From NCBI GenBank assembly GCA_000720845.1, contig JODU01000010.1, positions 246,908-310,907 of the forward strand: DNA of 64,000 nucleotides, written 5' to 3'. Source of the stretch: Kitasatospora aureofaciens (lineage in GTDB: Bacteria; Actinomycetota; Actinomycetes; Streptomycetales; Streptomycetaceae). Each line of letters opens with the position of its first letter. The first letter of the stretch is position 1. Position numbers and translations under genes: made by a program. This document shows, piece by piece, positions 54,904-62,863 of the stretch. The notes below the pieces were generated by a model, which did not search any database, had not been told where the DNA came from, and saw only the letters and a program-made list of their open reading frames with translations.

Positions 54904-55335
54904 TCAGAACGTGGGTTCCGGCGGCGTACAGCGCAGTTCGGCCCAGACCGTCTTGCGCGGAAAGCGGCCCTCCGTCACCCCCCAGCGGCTCGCCAGCGCC
55001 TCCACCAATAGCAGGCCACGGCCGGATTCGGCCTCGGGGGAGGGCGGCTGGGGGTGGGGAAGCTCCTGGCCTCTGGTGTCGGTCACCTCGATGCGGAGGG
55101 TGTCGCCGACGACGTAGAGCGTGAGCCGGAAATCGCGGCCCGGGACGCGTCCGTGGGCGCTCGCATTGTTGGCCAGCTCGGCGACGAGGAGCCGTGCAGG
55201 ATCCAGGGGCAGCCCCCAGGAGCGGAGCTGCTCGGTCGCGAGCAGGCGGGCGAGGCGGGCACCGCGTGGCGTGGGAGACAGCTGCACGCTGAAGTTGCGG
55301 ACGGACGCCGGGAGTTCGGCGGATTTCTGATTCAC
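54904..55335 (-). CDS. RsbW-like ATP-binding (anti-sigma type) protein
   Basis: 143 residues, a single HATPase_c domain. The N box is LLVAELANNASAHG, then VTDTRGQELP and SGRGLLLVEALA. Such stand-alone ATPases act as anti-sigma factor kinases or as partners of DUF397/DUF5753 genes. It is divergent from the DUF5753 regulator, which is the WhiJ-type arrangement of Streptomyces. Confidence 0.88.
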   Translation of the reverse strand: MNQKSAELPASVRNFSVQLSPTPRGARLARLLATEQLRSWGLPLDPARLLVAELANNASAHGRVPGRDFRLTLYVVGDTLRIEVTDTRGQELPHPQPPSPEAESGRGLLLVEALASRWGVTEGRFPRKTVWAELRCTPPEPTF

Positions 55336-55493
55336 GTCACTCAGCGTGGCGGCGTGTGCGTACCGTGAAAAGTGACTCAGCGGGTACGTGCCGTGACTGT
55401 CCGGTGGTTGTCCATCGCTGTCGGGGCTGTCGGCACACGCCGTACGGGTAGGGCGCTGGGGGCAACACGGCGAGTACGACGAAGGGGTGCGGG

Positions 55494-56342
55494 ATGACGG
55501 TGGAGACGGACGAGTCGGGGTGGGAAGTCGACCCGGACGACGAGTGGGGCGTCGCGGTCATCACCACGGTGGGACGGCAGTTGAGGCTTCGTCGCGAGGC
55601 CGCGGGGATGCGCGCCGGCGAGTTCGGAGTGGCGGTCGGGTACGGGGAGGACCTCGTCTACAAGGTCGAGGGCGGCAGGCGGATCCCCCGGCAGGAGTAC
55701 CTGGACAGGGCCGACGAGGTGTTGGGGGCCGGTGGGCTCATCTCGGCCGCCTGGGAGGACGTGAAGAAGGTCCGGTACCCGAAGAAGGTGCGGGAGCTGG
55801 GGAAGTTGGAGGGCAACGCGGTCGAGATCGGTATCTACGAGTGCAACAGCGTCCATGGGCTGTTGCAGACACCGGAGCATGCCCGCGCGCTCATGGAAGC
55901 GGCCCAGCCGTCGTACTCCGCAGACGACGTACAGCGCATGGTGGCTGCCCGTATGGCTCGGCAGTCGGTCTTCGAACGCGATCCGGCGCCGTCGATCCAC
56001 TTCGTCCTGGAAGAGGCACCGTTGCGACGGCCGGTTGGCGGCACAATGGTGAGGCAGCAGCAGCTCGAACGCCTGTTGGAGGTGGGATCGTTGAACCACG
56101 TCTCGCTTCAGGTGATGCCGACGAACACGGAAGCCCACCCGGGTGTGGACGGCAAGATCGAGCTGCTGAAGTTCCCGGATGGCACGGCAGTGGGACGTAG
56201 CGATGGTGCGTTCAACGGTCGGCCGACTGCTGAGCCCAGGGAGCTGCGCATCCTTGAGCTGCGGTATGGCACCATCCGGGCGCAGGCTCTCCCACCGAGA
56301 GAGTCACGTGCCTTCATCGAAAAACTGCTGGGAGAAACATGA
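55494..56342 (+). CDS. XRE-family regulator with DUF5753 (WhiJ-like)
   Basis: 282 residues. The HTH is at about 20-80 (VITTVGRQLRLRREAAGMRA, VGYGEDLVYKVEGGRRIPR). The DUF5753 domain follows (VHGLLQTPEHARALMEAA, HFVLEEAPLRRPVGG, MVRQQQLERLLEVG). The family controls development or secondary metabolism and is usually next to a DUF397 gene. Stop and start overlap ATGA with the next gene. Confidence 0.92.
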   Translation: MTVETDESGWEVDPDDEWGVAVITTVGRQLRLRREAAGMRAGEFGVAVGYGEDLVYKVEGGRRIPRQEYLDRADEVLGAGGLISAAWEDVKKVRYPKKVRELGKLEGNAVEIGIYECNSVHGLLQTPEHARALMEAAQPSYSADDVQRMVAARMARQSVFERDPAPSIHFVLEEAPLRRPVGGTMVRQQQLERLLEVGSLNHVSLQVMPTNTEAHPGVDGKIELLKFPDGTAVGRSDGAFNGRPTAEPRELRILELRYGTIRAQALPPRESRAFIEKLLGET

Positions 56343-56536
56343 TCCGCGAGACCGAACTGGTCTGGTTCAAGAGCAGCTACAGCAGCGGTACGGACGGCAA
56401 CTCCTGCGTCGAGCTGGCCGTCACCCCCGGCACCGTCCACGTCCGTGACTCCAAGACCACCGACACCGACGGCCCCCGCCTCGCCCTCACCCCTGCCGCC
56501 TGGGCGAGCTTCCTGCCGTACGCGTCGCAGCGCTGA
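56339..56536 (+). CDS. DUF397 protein
   Basis: 65 residues. WFKSSYSSGTDGNSCVELA and VHVRDSKTTDTDGPRLALT plus AWASFL are the DUF397 signature. It is coupled to the DUF5753 gene (ATGA overlap) and probably antagonises it, as proposed for WhiJ/WhiJ-associated small proteins. Its last 50 nt overlap the 3' end of the convergent HTH regulator gene. Confidence 0.93.
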   Translation: MIRETELVWFKSSYSSGTDGNSCVELAVTPGTVHVRDSKTTDTDGPRLALTPAAWASFLPYASQR

Positions 56537-57377
56537 CCTCCTGCGTTCCGACGACCGCCAGCAACTCCAGCAGCCCCGCGCTGTCGGTCCCGACGGCCGG
56601 GGTGAACCACAGGAGCCGCTGGCGGCCGTCCTCGCTGAAGAGGTTGAGGCAGTTGACCTCGATCAGGCCGATCACCGGGTGGACCAGCCGTTTCCGGTCG
56701 TCGCGCCGGAAGGCCACCTCGTGGTCGGCCCACAGGGAGGCGAACTCGGGGGAGACGCCGAGCAGCGTGCGGATCATCGAGCCGACCTCCGCGTCCTTCG
56801 CGTCCCGCCGGGCGGCGGCGGCCCGTAGATCGGCGACGAAGGCGCGGGACTGGCTCTCGTGGTCGGCCTCGGGATACAGCAGCCGGGCCTCCGGCTCGGT
56901 GAACCACCGGTGCACGAAGCTGGCACGGGGCCCCCGGTAACCGGACTGGTCCCCGAGCAGCGCCACCGCCAGCGGATTCTGTACGAGGGTGACGTGCAGG
57001 TCGGTGATCACCTGCGCCGGGGTCGAGGCCATCCGCTCCAGCAGGTCCAGCATGCCGGGGTGCACGTGCGAGGCGGGCCCGCCCTGCACGGGCACCGGCC
57101 GGTCGGCGAGCCGGTACAGGTAGTCCCGCTCGTCGGCGGACAGCCGCAGCGCACGCGCCAGCGCGGCGATCATCTGCTCGGACGGCTGGGACCCGGCGCC
57201 GCGCTCCAGCTCGTTGTAGTAGTCCACGGACGCCCCGGCGAGCTGGGCCACCTCCTCGCGGCGCAGCCCCGGCACCCGGCGGCGCGGCCCGGCCGGGAGT
57301 CCGACGTCGGCGGGACGGATGCGCTCCCGCCGCGACCGCAGGAACGCTCCCAGCTCGGCGTACTTCACAGCGCTCAT
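56487..57377 (-). CDS. HTH regulator with MmyB-like ligand domain
   Basis: 296 residues from ATG 57377 (ATG 57386 adds three). The HTH is LGAFLRSRRERIRPADVGLP, then RVPGLRREEVAQLAGASVDY. A MmyB-like C-terminal domain follows (LLERMASTPAQVITDLHVTL, RWFTEPEARLLYP). Its 3' end overlaps the DUF397 gene by 50 nt in the opposite direction. It is divergent from the SDR gene, the classic MmyB-SDR pairing, with a palindrome in the gap. Confidence 0.88.
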   Translation of the reverse strand: MSAVKYAELGAFLRSRRERIRPADVGLPAGPRRRVPGLRREEVAQLAGASVDYYNELERGAGSQPSEQMIAALARALRLSADERDYLYRLADRPVPVQGGPASHVHPGMLDLLERMASTPAQVITDLHVTLVQNPLAVALLGDQSGYRGPRASFVHRWFTEPEARLLYPEADHESQSRAFVADLRAAAARRDAKDAEVGSMIRTLLGVSPEFASLWADHEVAFRRDDRKRLVHPVIGLIEVNCLNLFSEDGRQRLLWFTPAVGTDSAGLLELLAVVGTQEVSAATRTAGSSPRRQG

Positions 57378-57410
57378 GCGGTCCATTCTGCGCGGGGCCG
57401 GGCCGGTGAC

Positions 57411-57457
57411 CCAGGGGATGGCATCCCCTGGCTGCGCCGCCCGGCCGGGCGCATCGT
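57411..57457 (+). promoter_or_regulatory. Operator and promoter of the SDR gene
   Basis: CCAGGGGATG-G-CATCCCCTGG (57411-57431) is a perfect 10-bp inverted repeat. CATCGT (57452-57457) is a possible -10 at leaderless distance from ATG 57464, and the repeat overlaps its -35 position. Confidence 0.6.
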
Positions 57458-57463
57458 GGACGC

Positions 57464-58225
57464 ATGACCACGAACACGAACCAGAACACAGTGACGGACG
57501 CCCGCGTGGCGATCGTCACCGGCGGATCGCGCGGCATCGGCCGTGCGGTCGCGCAGAAGCTCGCCGAGGACGGCCTGGCCGTCGTCGTGAACTACGCCCA
57601 CGGCGCCGAGGCCGCCGACGAGGCGGTGGCCGCGATCACCGGGGCCGGCGGACGCGCCGTCGCCGTACAGGCCGACGTGGCGGAGGAGAAGGAGGTCGGC
57701 GCGCTGTTCGACCGGGCGGTGGAGGAGTTCGGCGGCGTCGACGTGGTCGTGAACGCGGCCGGGCGGATGACGCTGTCGCCGATCGCCGACCTGGACCTGG
57801 CCGCGCTCGACGCCATGCACCGCACCAACATCCGCGGCACCTTCGTCGTCGCCCAGCAGGCGGCGCGGCGGCTGCGTGCCGGTGGCGCCTTCATCGGGTT
57901 CTCGACGTCCGTCGTCGGGACGCAGTTCCCCACGTACGGCGGCTACGCGGCGAGCAAGGGCGCCGTGGAGGCGATGACGATGATCCTGGCGCGCGAGCTG
58001 CGCGGGCGGGACATCACCGTGAACACGGTCGCCCCCGGCCCGACGGCCACCGACCTCTTCCTCGACGGCAAGACGCCCGAGCAGATCGACCGGCTCGCGA
58101 AGACCCCGCCCCTGGAGCGGCTGGGCACCCCGGAGGACATCGCCGCCGTGGTCGCCTTCCTCGGCAGCCCCGCCGGGCACTGGGTGAACGGCCAGATCCT
58201 GCGCGCCAACGGAGGGATGATCTGA
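57464..58225 (+). CDS. SDR-family oxidoreductase
   Basis: A 253-residue classical short-chain dehydrogenase. TGGSRGIGRAVAQKLAEDG is the cofactor site, VVNAAGRM the NNAG-type strand, the catalytic Ser lies in GFSTS and YAASKG holds the Tyr/Lys pair. The C-terminal sequence GHWVNGQILRANGGMI is typical of quinone/ketoacyl-reductase-like members. The substrate is unknown. In operon with the tautomerase. Confidence 0.9.
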   Translation: MTTNTNQNTVTDARVAIVTGGSRGIGRAVAQKLAEDGLAVVVNYAHGAEAADEAVAAITGAGGRAVAVQADVAEEKEVGALFDRAVEEFGGVDVVVNAAGRMTLSPIADLDLAALDAMHRTNIRGTFVVAQQAARRLRAGGAFIGFSTSVVGTQFPTYGGYAASKGAVEAMTMILARELRGRDITVNTVAPGPTATDLFLDGKTPEQIDRLAKTPPLERLGTPEDIAAVVAFLGSPAGHWVNGQILRANGGMI

Positions 58226-58226
58226 C

Positions 58227-58436
58227 ATGCCTTTCGCCCACTTCAAGGTCCCCGCGGGCACTCTCTCGGCGGAGGACAAGAAGAAGATCGTCGAACGCAC
58301 CACCGACCTCTACGCGGAGATCTACGGAGAGCGCGCCCGCCCGACTACGGTCGTCCTCGTCGACGAGGTCCCGGACGGCGGCTGGGGCGTCGCGGGCAAC
58401 GTCCTGACCGCCGAGATGCTCAACGGCGACACGTAG
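58227..58436 (+). CDS. 4-oxalocrotonate tautomerase-like protein
   Basis: 69 residues. The catalytic Pro follows the initiator Met (MPFAHFKVPAGTLS). ADKKKI-type helix, TTVVLVDEVPDGGWGVAG and conserved Trp are present. It starts 1 nt after the SDR stop. The enzyme family moves double bonds in keto-acids. It probably works with the SDR on the same compound (inference). Confidence 0.9.
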   Translation: MPFAHFKVPAGTLSAEDKKKIVERTTDLYAEIYGERARPTTVVLVDEVPDGGWGVAGNVLTAEMLNGDT

Positions 58437-58530
58437 CCGTCGTAACCCGTGGCCCGTAGCCCGTGGCCCGTAGCCGCCGACGGGCCGGGAGGCCTTCGTC
58501 TCATCCAGTGATCGGGTGCTGGCCACGAGG

Positions 58531-58556
58531 TTTACATGCGCGTAACACTTAAGTGT
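58531..58556 (+). promoter_or_regulatory. gdhA: GlnR-like box and palindrome upstream of gdhA
   Basis: TTTAC (58531-58535), six bases, then GTAAC (58542-58546) fits the GlnR pattern GTnAC-n6-GAAAC with one mismatch per half. It is overlapped by the perfect palindrome ACACTTAAGTGT (58545-58556). gdhA is a known GlnR target in S. coelicolor (family knowledge). Confidence 0.5.
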
Positions 58557-58636
58557 CCCGCGCGCGGCAACGGCGCCGAGCGCCTCCCACCGGTCGCTGC
58601 ACGCGACCGGTGCCCGCCGTGCCAGAAAGGGCCCCT

Positions 58637-59995
58637 GTGACGACGCGAAGCGAGACGCAGACCACTCTCGACCACCTCCTCACGGAGATCGAGCACCGCA
58701 ATCCGGCCCAGCCGGAGTTCCACCAGGCCGCGCACGAGGTCCTGGAAACGCTCGCCCCGGTCGTCGCGGCCCGCCCCGAGTACGCCGAGCCGGGCCTCAT
58801 CGAGCGGCTGGTCGAGCCGGAGCGCCAGGTGATCTTCCGGGTGCCGTGGCAGGACGACCAGGGCCGCGTCCGAGTCAACCGGGGCTTCCGCGTCGAGTTC
58901 AACAGCGCGCTGGGCCCGTACAAGGGCGGCCTGCGCTTCCACCCGTCGGTGAACCTGGGCGTCATCAAGTTCCTGGGCTTCGAGCAGATCTTCAAGAACG
59001 CGCTGACCGGCCTCGGCATCGGCGGCGGCAAGGGCGGCAGCGACTTCGACCCGCACGGGCGCAGCGACGCCGAGGTCATGCGGTTCTGCCAGTCCTTCAT
59101 GACGGAGCTGTACCGGCACATCGGCGAGCACACCGACGTCCCGGCCGGGGACATCGGCGTCGGCGGCCGGGAGATCGGCTACCTCTTCGGCCAGTACCGC
59201 CGGATCACCAACCGCTGGGAGTCCGGCGTCCTCACCGGCAAGGGCCAGGGCTGGGGCGGCTCGCTGATCCGCCCGGAGGCGACGGGCTACGGCAACGTCC
59301 TCTTCGCGGCGGCGATGCTGCGCGAGCGCGGCGAGGACCTGGAGGGCCAGACCGCGATCGTCTCGGGCTCCGGCAACGTGGCGATCTACACCATCGAGAA
59401 GCTGACCGCCCTCGGCGCCAACGCCATCACCTGCTCGGACTCCTCCGGCTACGTCGTCGACGAGAAGGGCATCGACCTCGACCTGCTCAAGCAGATCAAG
59501 GAGGTCGAGCGGGGCCGCGTCGACGCGTACGCGGAGCGCCGGGGCGCCTCGGCCCGCTTCGTCCCCGGCGGCCGCGTCTGGGAGGTCCCGGCGGACCTCG
59601 CCCTCCCGTCGGCCACGCAGAACGAACTGGACGAGAACGACGCCGCGGCCCTGATCCGCAACGGCGTCAAGGCGGTCTCCGAGGGCGCGAACATGCCGAC
59701 GACCCCGGAGGCCGTCCACCTGCTCCAGCAGGCCGGCGTCGCCTTCGGCCCCGGCAAGGCGGCCAACGCGGGCGGTGTCGCGGTCAGCGCCCTGGAGATG
59801 GCGCAGAACCACGCCCGTACCTCGTGGACGGCGGCGCGCGTCGAGGAGGAGCTGGCGGACATCATGACCAGCATCCACACCACCTGCCACGAGACCGCCG
59901 AGCGCTACGACGCCCCCGGCGACTACGTCACCGGCGCGAACATCGCCGGCTTCGAGCGGGTGGCCGACGCGATGCTGGCGCAGGGCGTCATCTGA
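58637..59995 (+). CDS. gdhA: NADP-specific glutamate dehydrogenase
   Basis: 452 residues from GTG 58637, with GAAAGGG upstream. It catalyses 2-oxoglutarate + NH4+ + NADPH to glutamate. PYKGGLRFHPSVNLGVIKFL, FEQIFKNALTG and GGGKGGSDFDPHGRSDAEVM are the hexameric family signature. SGSGNVAIYTIEKL is the cofactor site. It ends in VADAMLAQGVI. Probably repressed by GlnR under nitrogen limitation. Confidence 0.96.
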   Translation: MTTRSETQTTLDHLLTEIEHRNPAQPEFHQAAHEVLETLAPVVAARPEYAEPGLIERLVEPERQVIFRVPWQDDQGRVRVNRGFRVEFNSALGPYKGGLRFHPSVNLGVIKFLGFEQIFKNALTGLGIGGGKGGSDFDPHGRSDAEVMRFCQSFMTELYRHIGEHTDVPAGDIGVGGREIGYLFGQYRRITNRWESGVLTGKGQGWGGSLIRPEATGYGNVLFAAAMLRERGEDLEGQTAIVSGSGNVAIYTIEKLTALGANAITCSDSSGYVVDEKGIDLDLLKQIKEVERGRVDAYAERRGASARFVPGGRVWEVPADLALPSATQNELDENDAAALIRNGVKAVSEGANMPTTPEAVHLLQQAGVAFGPGKAANAGGVAVSALEMAQNHARTSWTAARVEEELADIMTSIHTTCHETAERYDAPGDYVTGANIAGFERVADAMLAQGVI

Positions 59996-60276
59996 CGGAA
60001 CCCGCCCGCCGAATAATTCCTGCGAAATGGGCGCCCGTAAATCTGTATCCGCGGGGAGAGGGTTTGACGGAACGCGCCGCCAGTTTCCTTGCAGCGCCGA
60101 ACTCGGGGAAATTGATCGGCGCGTATCGGGCGCTTCGACGTGCTACTGTCGTTATCAGTTGCAGTTGTGGTTCCCGAATTTTTGACACCGGTCTTTTTCC
60201 GGTCGGGGTGATCAACGCGGCGACACGGCGTCCGTACAGTGCGGGCGCCGGTGCACTGCCCCGAAGGAGAAATGAC

Positions 60277-60480
60277 ATGGCTACTGGCACCGTGAAGTGG
60301 TTCAACGCGGAAAAGGGTTTCGGCTTCATCGAGCAGGACGGTGGCGGCGCTGACGTGTTCGCCCACTACTCGAACATCGCCGCCCAGGGCTTCCGCGAGC
60401 TGCTCGAAGGCCAGAAGGTGAACTTCGACATCGCGCAGGGCCAGAAGGGCCCGACGGCCGAGAACATCGTCCTCGCCTGA
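60277..60480 (+). CDS. cspF: Cold-shock protein, CspA family
   Basis: 67 residues from ATG 60277 after GAAGGAGAA. The OB-fold RNA chaperone has RNP1 KGFGFI and RNP2 VFAHY. MATGTVKWFNAEKGFGFIEQ is the usual N-terminus. It has a long 5' leader of about 280 nt after gdhA, as cold-shock genes often do. The symbol follows the Streptomyces scoF/cspF orthologue next to gdhA (recalled). Confidence 0.95.
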   Translation: MATGTVKWFNAEKGFGFIEQDGGGADVFAHYSNIAAQGFRELLEGQKVNFDIAQGQKGPTAENIVLA

Positions 60481-60486
60481 CGCACT

Positions 60487-60530
60487 TGCAGCTGGGGCCC
60501 GCATCCTTCGGGGTGCGGGCCCCAGCTGCA
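60487..60530 (+). terminator. Terminator after cspF
   Basis: TGCAGCTGGGGCCCGCA pairs with its complement ending at 60530 around a short loop. Confidence 0.88.
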
Positions 60531-60550
60531 TCCCTGAAATCTCTGGAATC

Positions 60551-60582
60551 CGTGAATTCCCGTGAAATTCCGGGAATTCACG
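60551..60582. repeat. Perfect inverted repeat, 12-bp arms
   Basis: CGTGAATTCCCG (60551-60562) and CGGGAATTCACG (60571-60582) flank an 8-nt spacer. It is not followed by a T-run and lies 77 nt before the CBS gene's TTG start; an operator is more likely than a terminator. Confidence 0.75.
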
Positions 60583-60658
60583 TACGCGGATTCCCGTGCC
60601 TGGAACCGTCCTGACCGGAAAGCCGGCCATCTCTGCCCATCTCTGCAGGAGGCACTTC

Positions 60659-60976
60659 TTGACGCTGCTCCAGACGCACCCCCGCTCGACGAGTACCACT
60701 CCCGCGCACAGGACGGTCGCCGACGCCGTGGACGCGGCCGGACCGCAGGTCTGGGGCGACATGACCGTAGAGGTGGCGCTGTCCGTCATGGCCGCCGCCC
60801 GCACGGGTCACCTGGTCGTCTGTGACGAGGACGGCCAGTACACCGCCCTGGTCACCCGTGCCCGGCTGACCGCCGTACGGAACGGCTCCGCGTACACGGA
60901 CCGGGTCCGCCTGCGCGACATCGCCGCCGACGGTGCCGGCCCCTTCGCCTCGCCCCTCAGTGGTCGGAGTAGCTGA
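60659..60976 (+). CDS. Small CBS-domain protein
   Basis: 105 residues from TTG 60659, 8 nt after AGGAGG. TVADAVDAAGPQVWGDMTVE and ALSVMAAARTGHLVVCDEDG fit CBS-type beta-alpha repeats (one pair). The C-terminus overlaps the end of the convergent next gene by 20 nt. Ligands of CBS domains are adenine nucleotides; role unknown. A GTG at 60596 gives a longer product but lacks a ribosome-binding site. Confidence 0.7.
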   Translation: MTLLQTHPRSTSTTPAHRTVADAVDAAGPQVWGDMTVEVALSVMAAARTGHLVVCDEDGQYTALVTRARLTAVRNGSAYTDRVRLRDIAADGAGPFASPLSGRSS

Positions 60977-61316
60977 AGTCACCCACCGTCCAGGCGGTGA
61001 CGTCCTCGATCGCCACGCGGTACATCCCGCCCGTCTCCGGGATCCCCATCGTGCCCTGGAGGATCCGGGCGACATGGAAGTGCAGGTGCGTGGGCGCCCC
61101 CTCCCGCTCGGCCGGGGCATCGAATACGGCGGAGAAGTCGCTGAGGTCCGCGGAGTCGGTCAGCACTTCCGACACCCGCTTCCTCCACACGGACTCGGGG
61201 GCCAGGCGACCGGTGATGACAGCACCGTGGGTGACCACGGTCAAGGACATCCGACTGCTCTGCGCGGACTCCACACGGGCAGCGATGTCAATGATCAGCT
61301 CGTCAGGCTTCGACAT
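60957..61316 (-). CDS. Conserved protein of unknown function
   Basis: 119 residues from ATG 61316. MSKPDELIIDIAARVESAQS, SLTVVTHGAVITGRLAPESV and THLHFHVARILQGTMGIPE have a well-formed alpha/beta pattern. No family is recognised. It follows the MerR gene on the same strand with a 49-nt gap, so the two probably form an operon. Actinobacterial codon use is normal. Confidence 0.7.
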   Translation of the reverse strand: MSKPDELIIDIAARVESAQSSRMSLTVVTHGAVITGRLAPESVWRKRVSEVLTDSADLSDFSAVFDAPAEREGAPTHLHFHVARILQGTMGIPETGGMYRVAIEDVTAWTVGDFSYSDH

Positions 61317-61365
61317 GGGAACGGATTTTATCCGCAGGCCCGCCCGGGCGGACCGGTCGGTGCCA

Positions 61366-61722
61366 CTACCGGCCGGAACGGGCACTCCCGGTCTTGTCCC
61401 CGGCCGCCCCGGCGCCACCGCGTCGCAGCTCCTCGTTGATGCGCTGAGCCTCTTCGAGCTGGTCTTCCAGGATGATGATGCGGCAGGCCGCCTCGATGGA
61501 CGTTCCCTGGTCGACCATCTCGCGGGCGCGCGCGGCGATGCGCAGCTGGTAGCGGGAGTAGCGACGGTGACCACCCTCTGAGCGCAGGGGGGTGATCAGC
61601 CGGGCTTCGCCGAGGGCCCGCAGGAAGGCGGGCGTCGTGCCCAGCATCTCTGCCGCCCGCCCCATGGTGTACGCGGGGTAGTCGTCGTCGTCGATTCGGT
61701 GGAGCGGTGTGTCTGCGGTCAT
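61366..61722 (-). CDS. MerR-family regulator
   Basis: 118 residues from ATG 61722. The winged HTH is YPAYTMGRAAEMLGTTPAFL, then RALGEARLITPLRSEGGHRRYS, and the predicted coiled-coil helix is IILEDQLEEAQRINEELR. It is short, without a C-terminal ligand domain, like BldC/HspR-type MerR proteins. The palindrome at 61751-61782 lies 29 nt upstream and may be its operator. In operon with the downstream unknown gene. Confidence 0.88.
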   Translation of the reverse strand: MTADTPLHRIDDDDYPAYTMGRAAEMLGTTPAFLRALGEARLITPLRSEGGHRRYSRYQLRIAARAREMVDQGTSIEAACRIIILEDQLEEAQRINEELRRGGAGAAGDKTGSARSGR

Positions 61723-61750
61723 CTGCACCTCTGTAGGCGGAATGCGTCGA

Positions 61751-61782
61751 GGGGCCTTGGTGCCGTACGGCACCAAGGCCCC
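61751..61782. promoter_or_regulatory. Perfect 32-bp palindrome upstream of MerR gene
   Basis: GGGGCCTTGGTGCC, GTAC and GGCACCAAGGCCCC form a complete palindrome. It lies upstream of the MerR start on the minus strand. It could be an operator or a hairpin in the leader; no U-run follows on either side. Confidence 0.6.
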
Positions 61783-62150
61783 GAGGGATTTGTAACACCA
61801 TCTGCCGGCCTACTGCACTGCCGGCCTTCTGTTGAGGGATCGCGGATGCGTGACCGTGGGACCACCTTCCGTTCCGGGGCCTGCGGTACCCGGTGAGAAC
61901 GTCCTCGACCGGGCGATCCTGATGGCGTCCTCCTCCTTCTCTCCGTGTCGTACTTCTTTCGGTGTTGCTGGTCCTGCTGATCCTGCTGTTCCACATGCGG
62001 GCAGTTCGTCTCTGCCGCGCCTCACTGACTCTTGGCTACGACAGAAGACTAACCACATCAGCTGCCGCATGTCTACAGCGGCCACAGCAGGTTTTCGTCC
62101 AAACAGGTGAACGACTTTCTGCACTTAGGGCGCGCGGGCCGTGTGGGACG
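61783..62150. other. Intergenic, divergent region
   Basis: About 370 bp between the MerR gene and the next plus-strand gene. Only repeated CTGCTG/CCTGCT-like bases and a duplicated CTGCCGGCC were noticed; no gene or RNA is supported. Confidence 0.4.
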
Positions 62151-62846
62151 ATGACGGGGCAACTGTTCGAGCGACTGACGGGGGAGGCCGGGCGCGCCAT
62201 GGCCCGTTACACGGAGGCACTGACCGTCGAACGGGGCGGTTTCCGCATCAAGGTGCCCGAATCCTGGTGGGAGTTCGACGTACGCCCGGAGTCACGGGAC
62301 GACTCGATCCGCCGCATGGTCGACGACCGCATCCGCCGGTACCCGGAACTGAAGCCCTCCCGATCCGCGTACGTCACCTTCCTCCAGAAGGCGGCGTCCG
62401 ACGCCTGGAAGTCGGGCGCGCTGTACTGCGGCTGCATGGCGGAGAGCTTCGGCGGCGACACCCCGATCACGGGCTCGGTCACGGTCTCCCTGATCGGCGG
62501 CCGCACGTCATCCGGTGACCCCCTCCCCACCGACCCGGGCGCCATAGCCGCCCAGCTCGCGGTCAAGGAGGCGAGGAAGCCCGGCGACTCCTGGCGCAAG
62601 GTCACCACGGTCGACATCCCCGGCGTGGGCCCCGCGGCCCGCACCCAGGGCGTGGAGGACATCCCGGTCCCGGGCGACGCCCTGAACCGCACGGTCCGCG
62701 CGGTGCTCATGCAGACGTACATCCCGGTCCCGGGCCAGGAGGGCAAGGTCGCCCTGGTCGCGGGCAGCAGCCAGGTCCTCGACCTCGCGGACTCCTTCTT
62801 CGACATCTTCGACGCGATCACGTCGACGTTCCGGTTCGTGGACTGA
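62151..62846 (+). CDS. Conserved hypothetical protein, T7SS/toxin-locus type
   Basis: 231 residues from ATG 62151 (ATG 62199 is an alternative start). The clear conserved part begins at FRIKVPESWWEFDVRPESRD and has KPSRSAYVTFLQKAASDAWK, YCGCMAESFGGDTPITGSVT and the end LDLADSFFDIFDAITSTFRF. No signal peptide or transmembrane helix is seen. Such proteins are common beside secreted polymorphic toxins in Streptomyces (recalled). The function is unknown; an immunity or chaperone role is inferred. Confidence 0.6.
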   Translation: MTGQLFERLTGEAGRAMARYTEALTVERGGFRIKVPESWWEFDVRPESRDDSIRRMVDDRIRRYPELKPSRSAYVTFLQKAASDAWKSGALYCGCMAESFGGDTPITGSVTVSLIGGRTSSGDPLPTDPGAIAAQLAVKEARKPGDSWRKVTTVDIPGVGPAARTQGVEDIPVPGDALNRTVRAVLMQTYIPVPGQEGKVALVAGSSQVLDLADSFFDIFDAITSTFRFVD

Positions 62847-62863
62847 GGGGCGCGGGGGCCCCG

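Noticed and set aside
58441..58478. Short CCCGTGGCCCGTAG duplication after the tautomerase gene
   Set aside because: Only two copies of 14 bp; too small to support a function beyond slippage.
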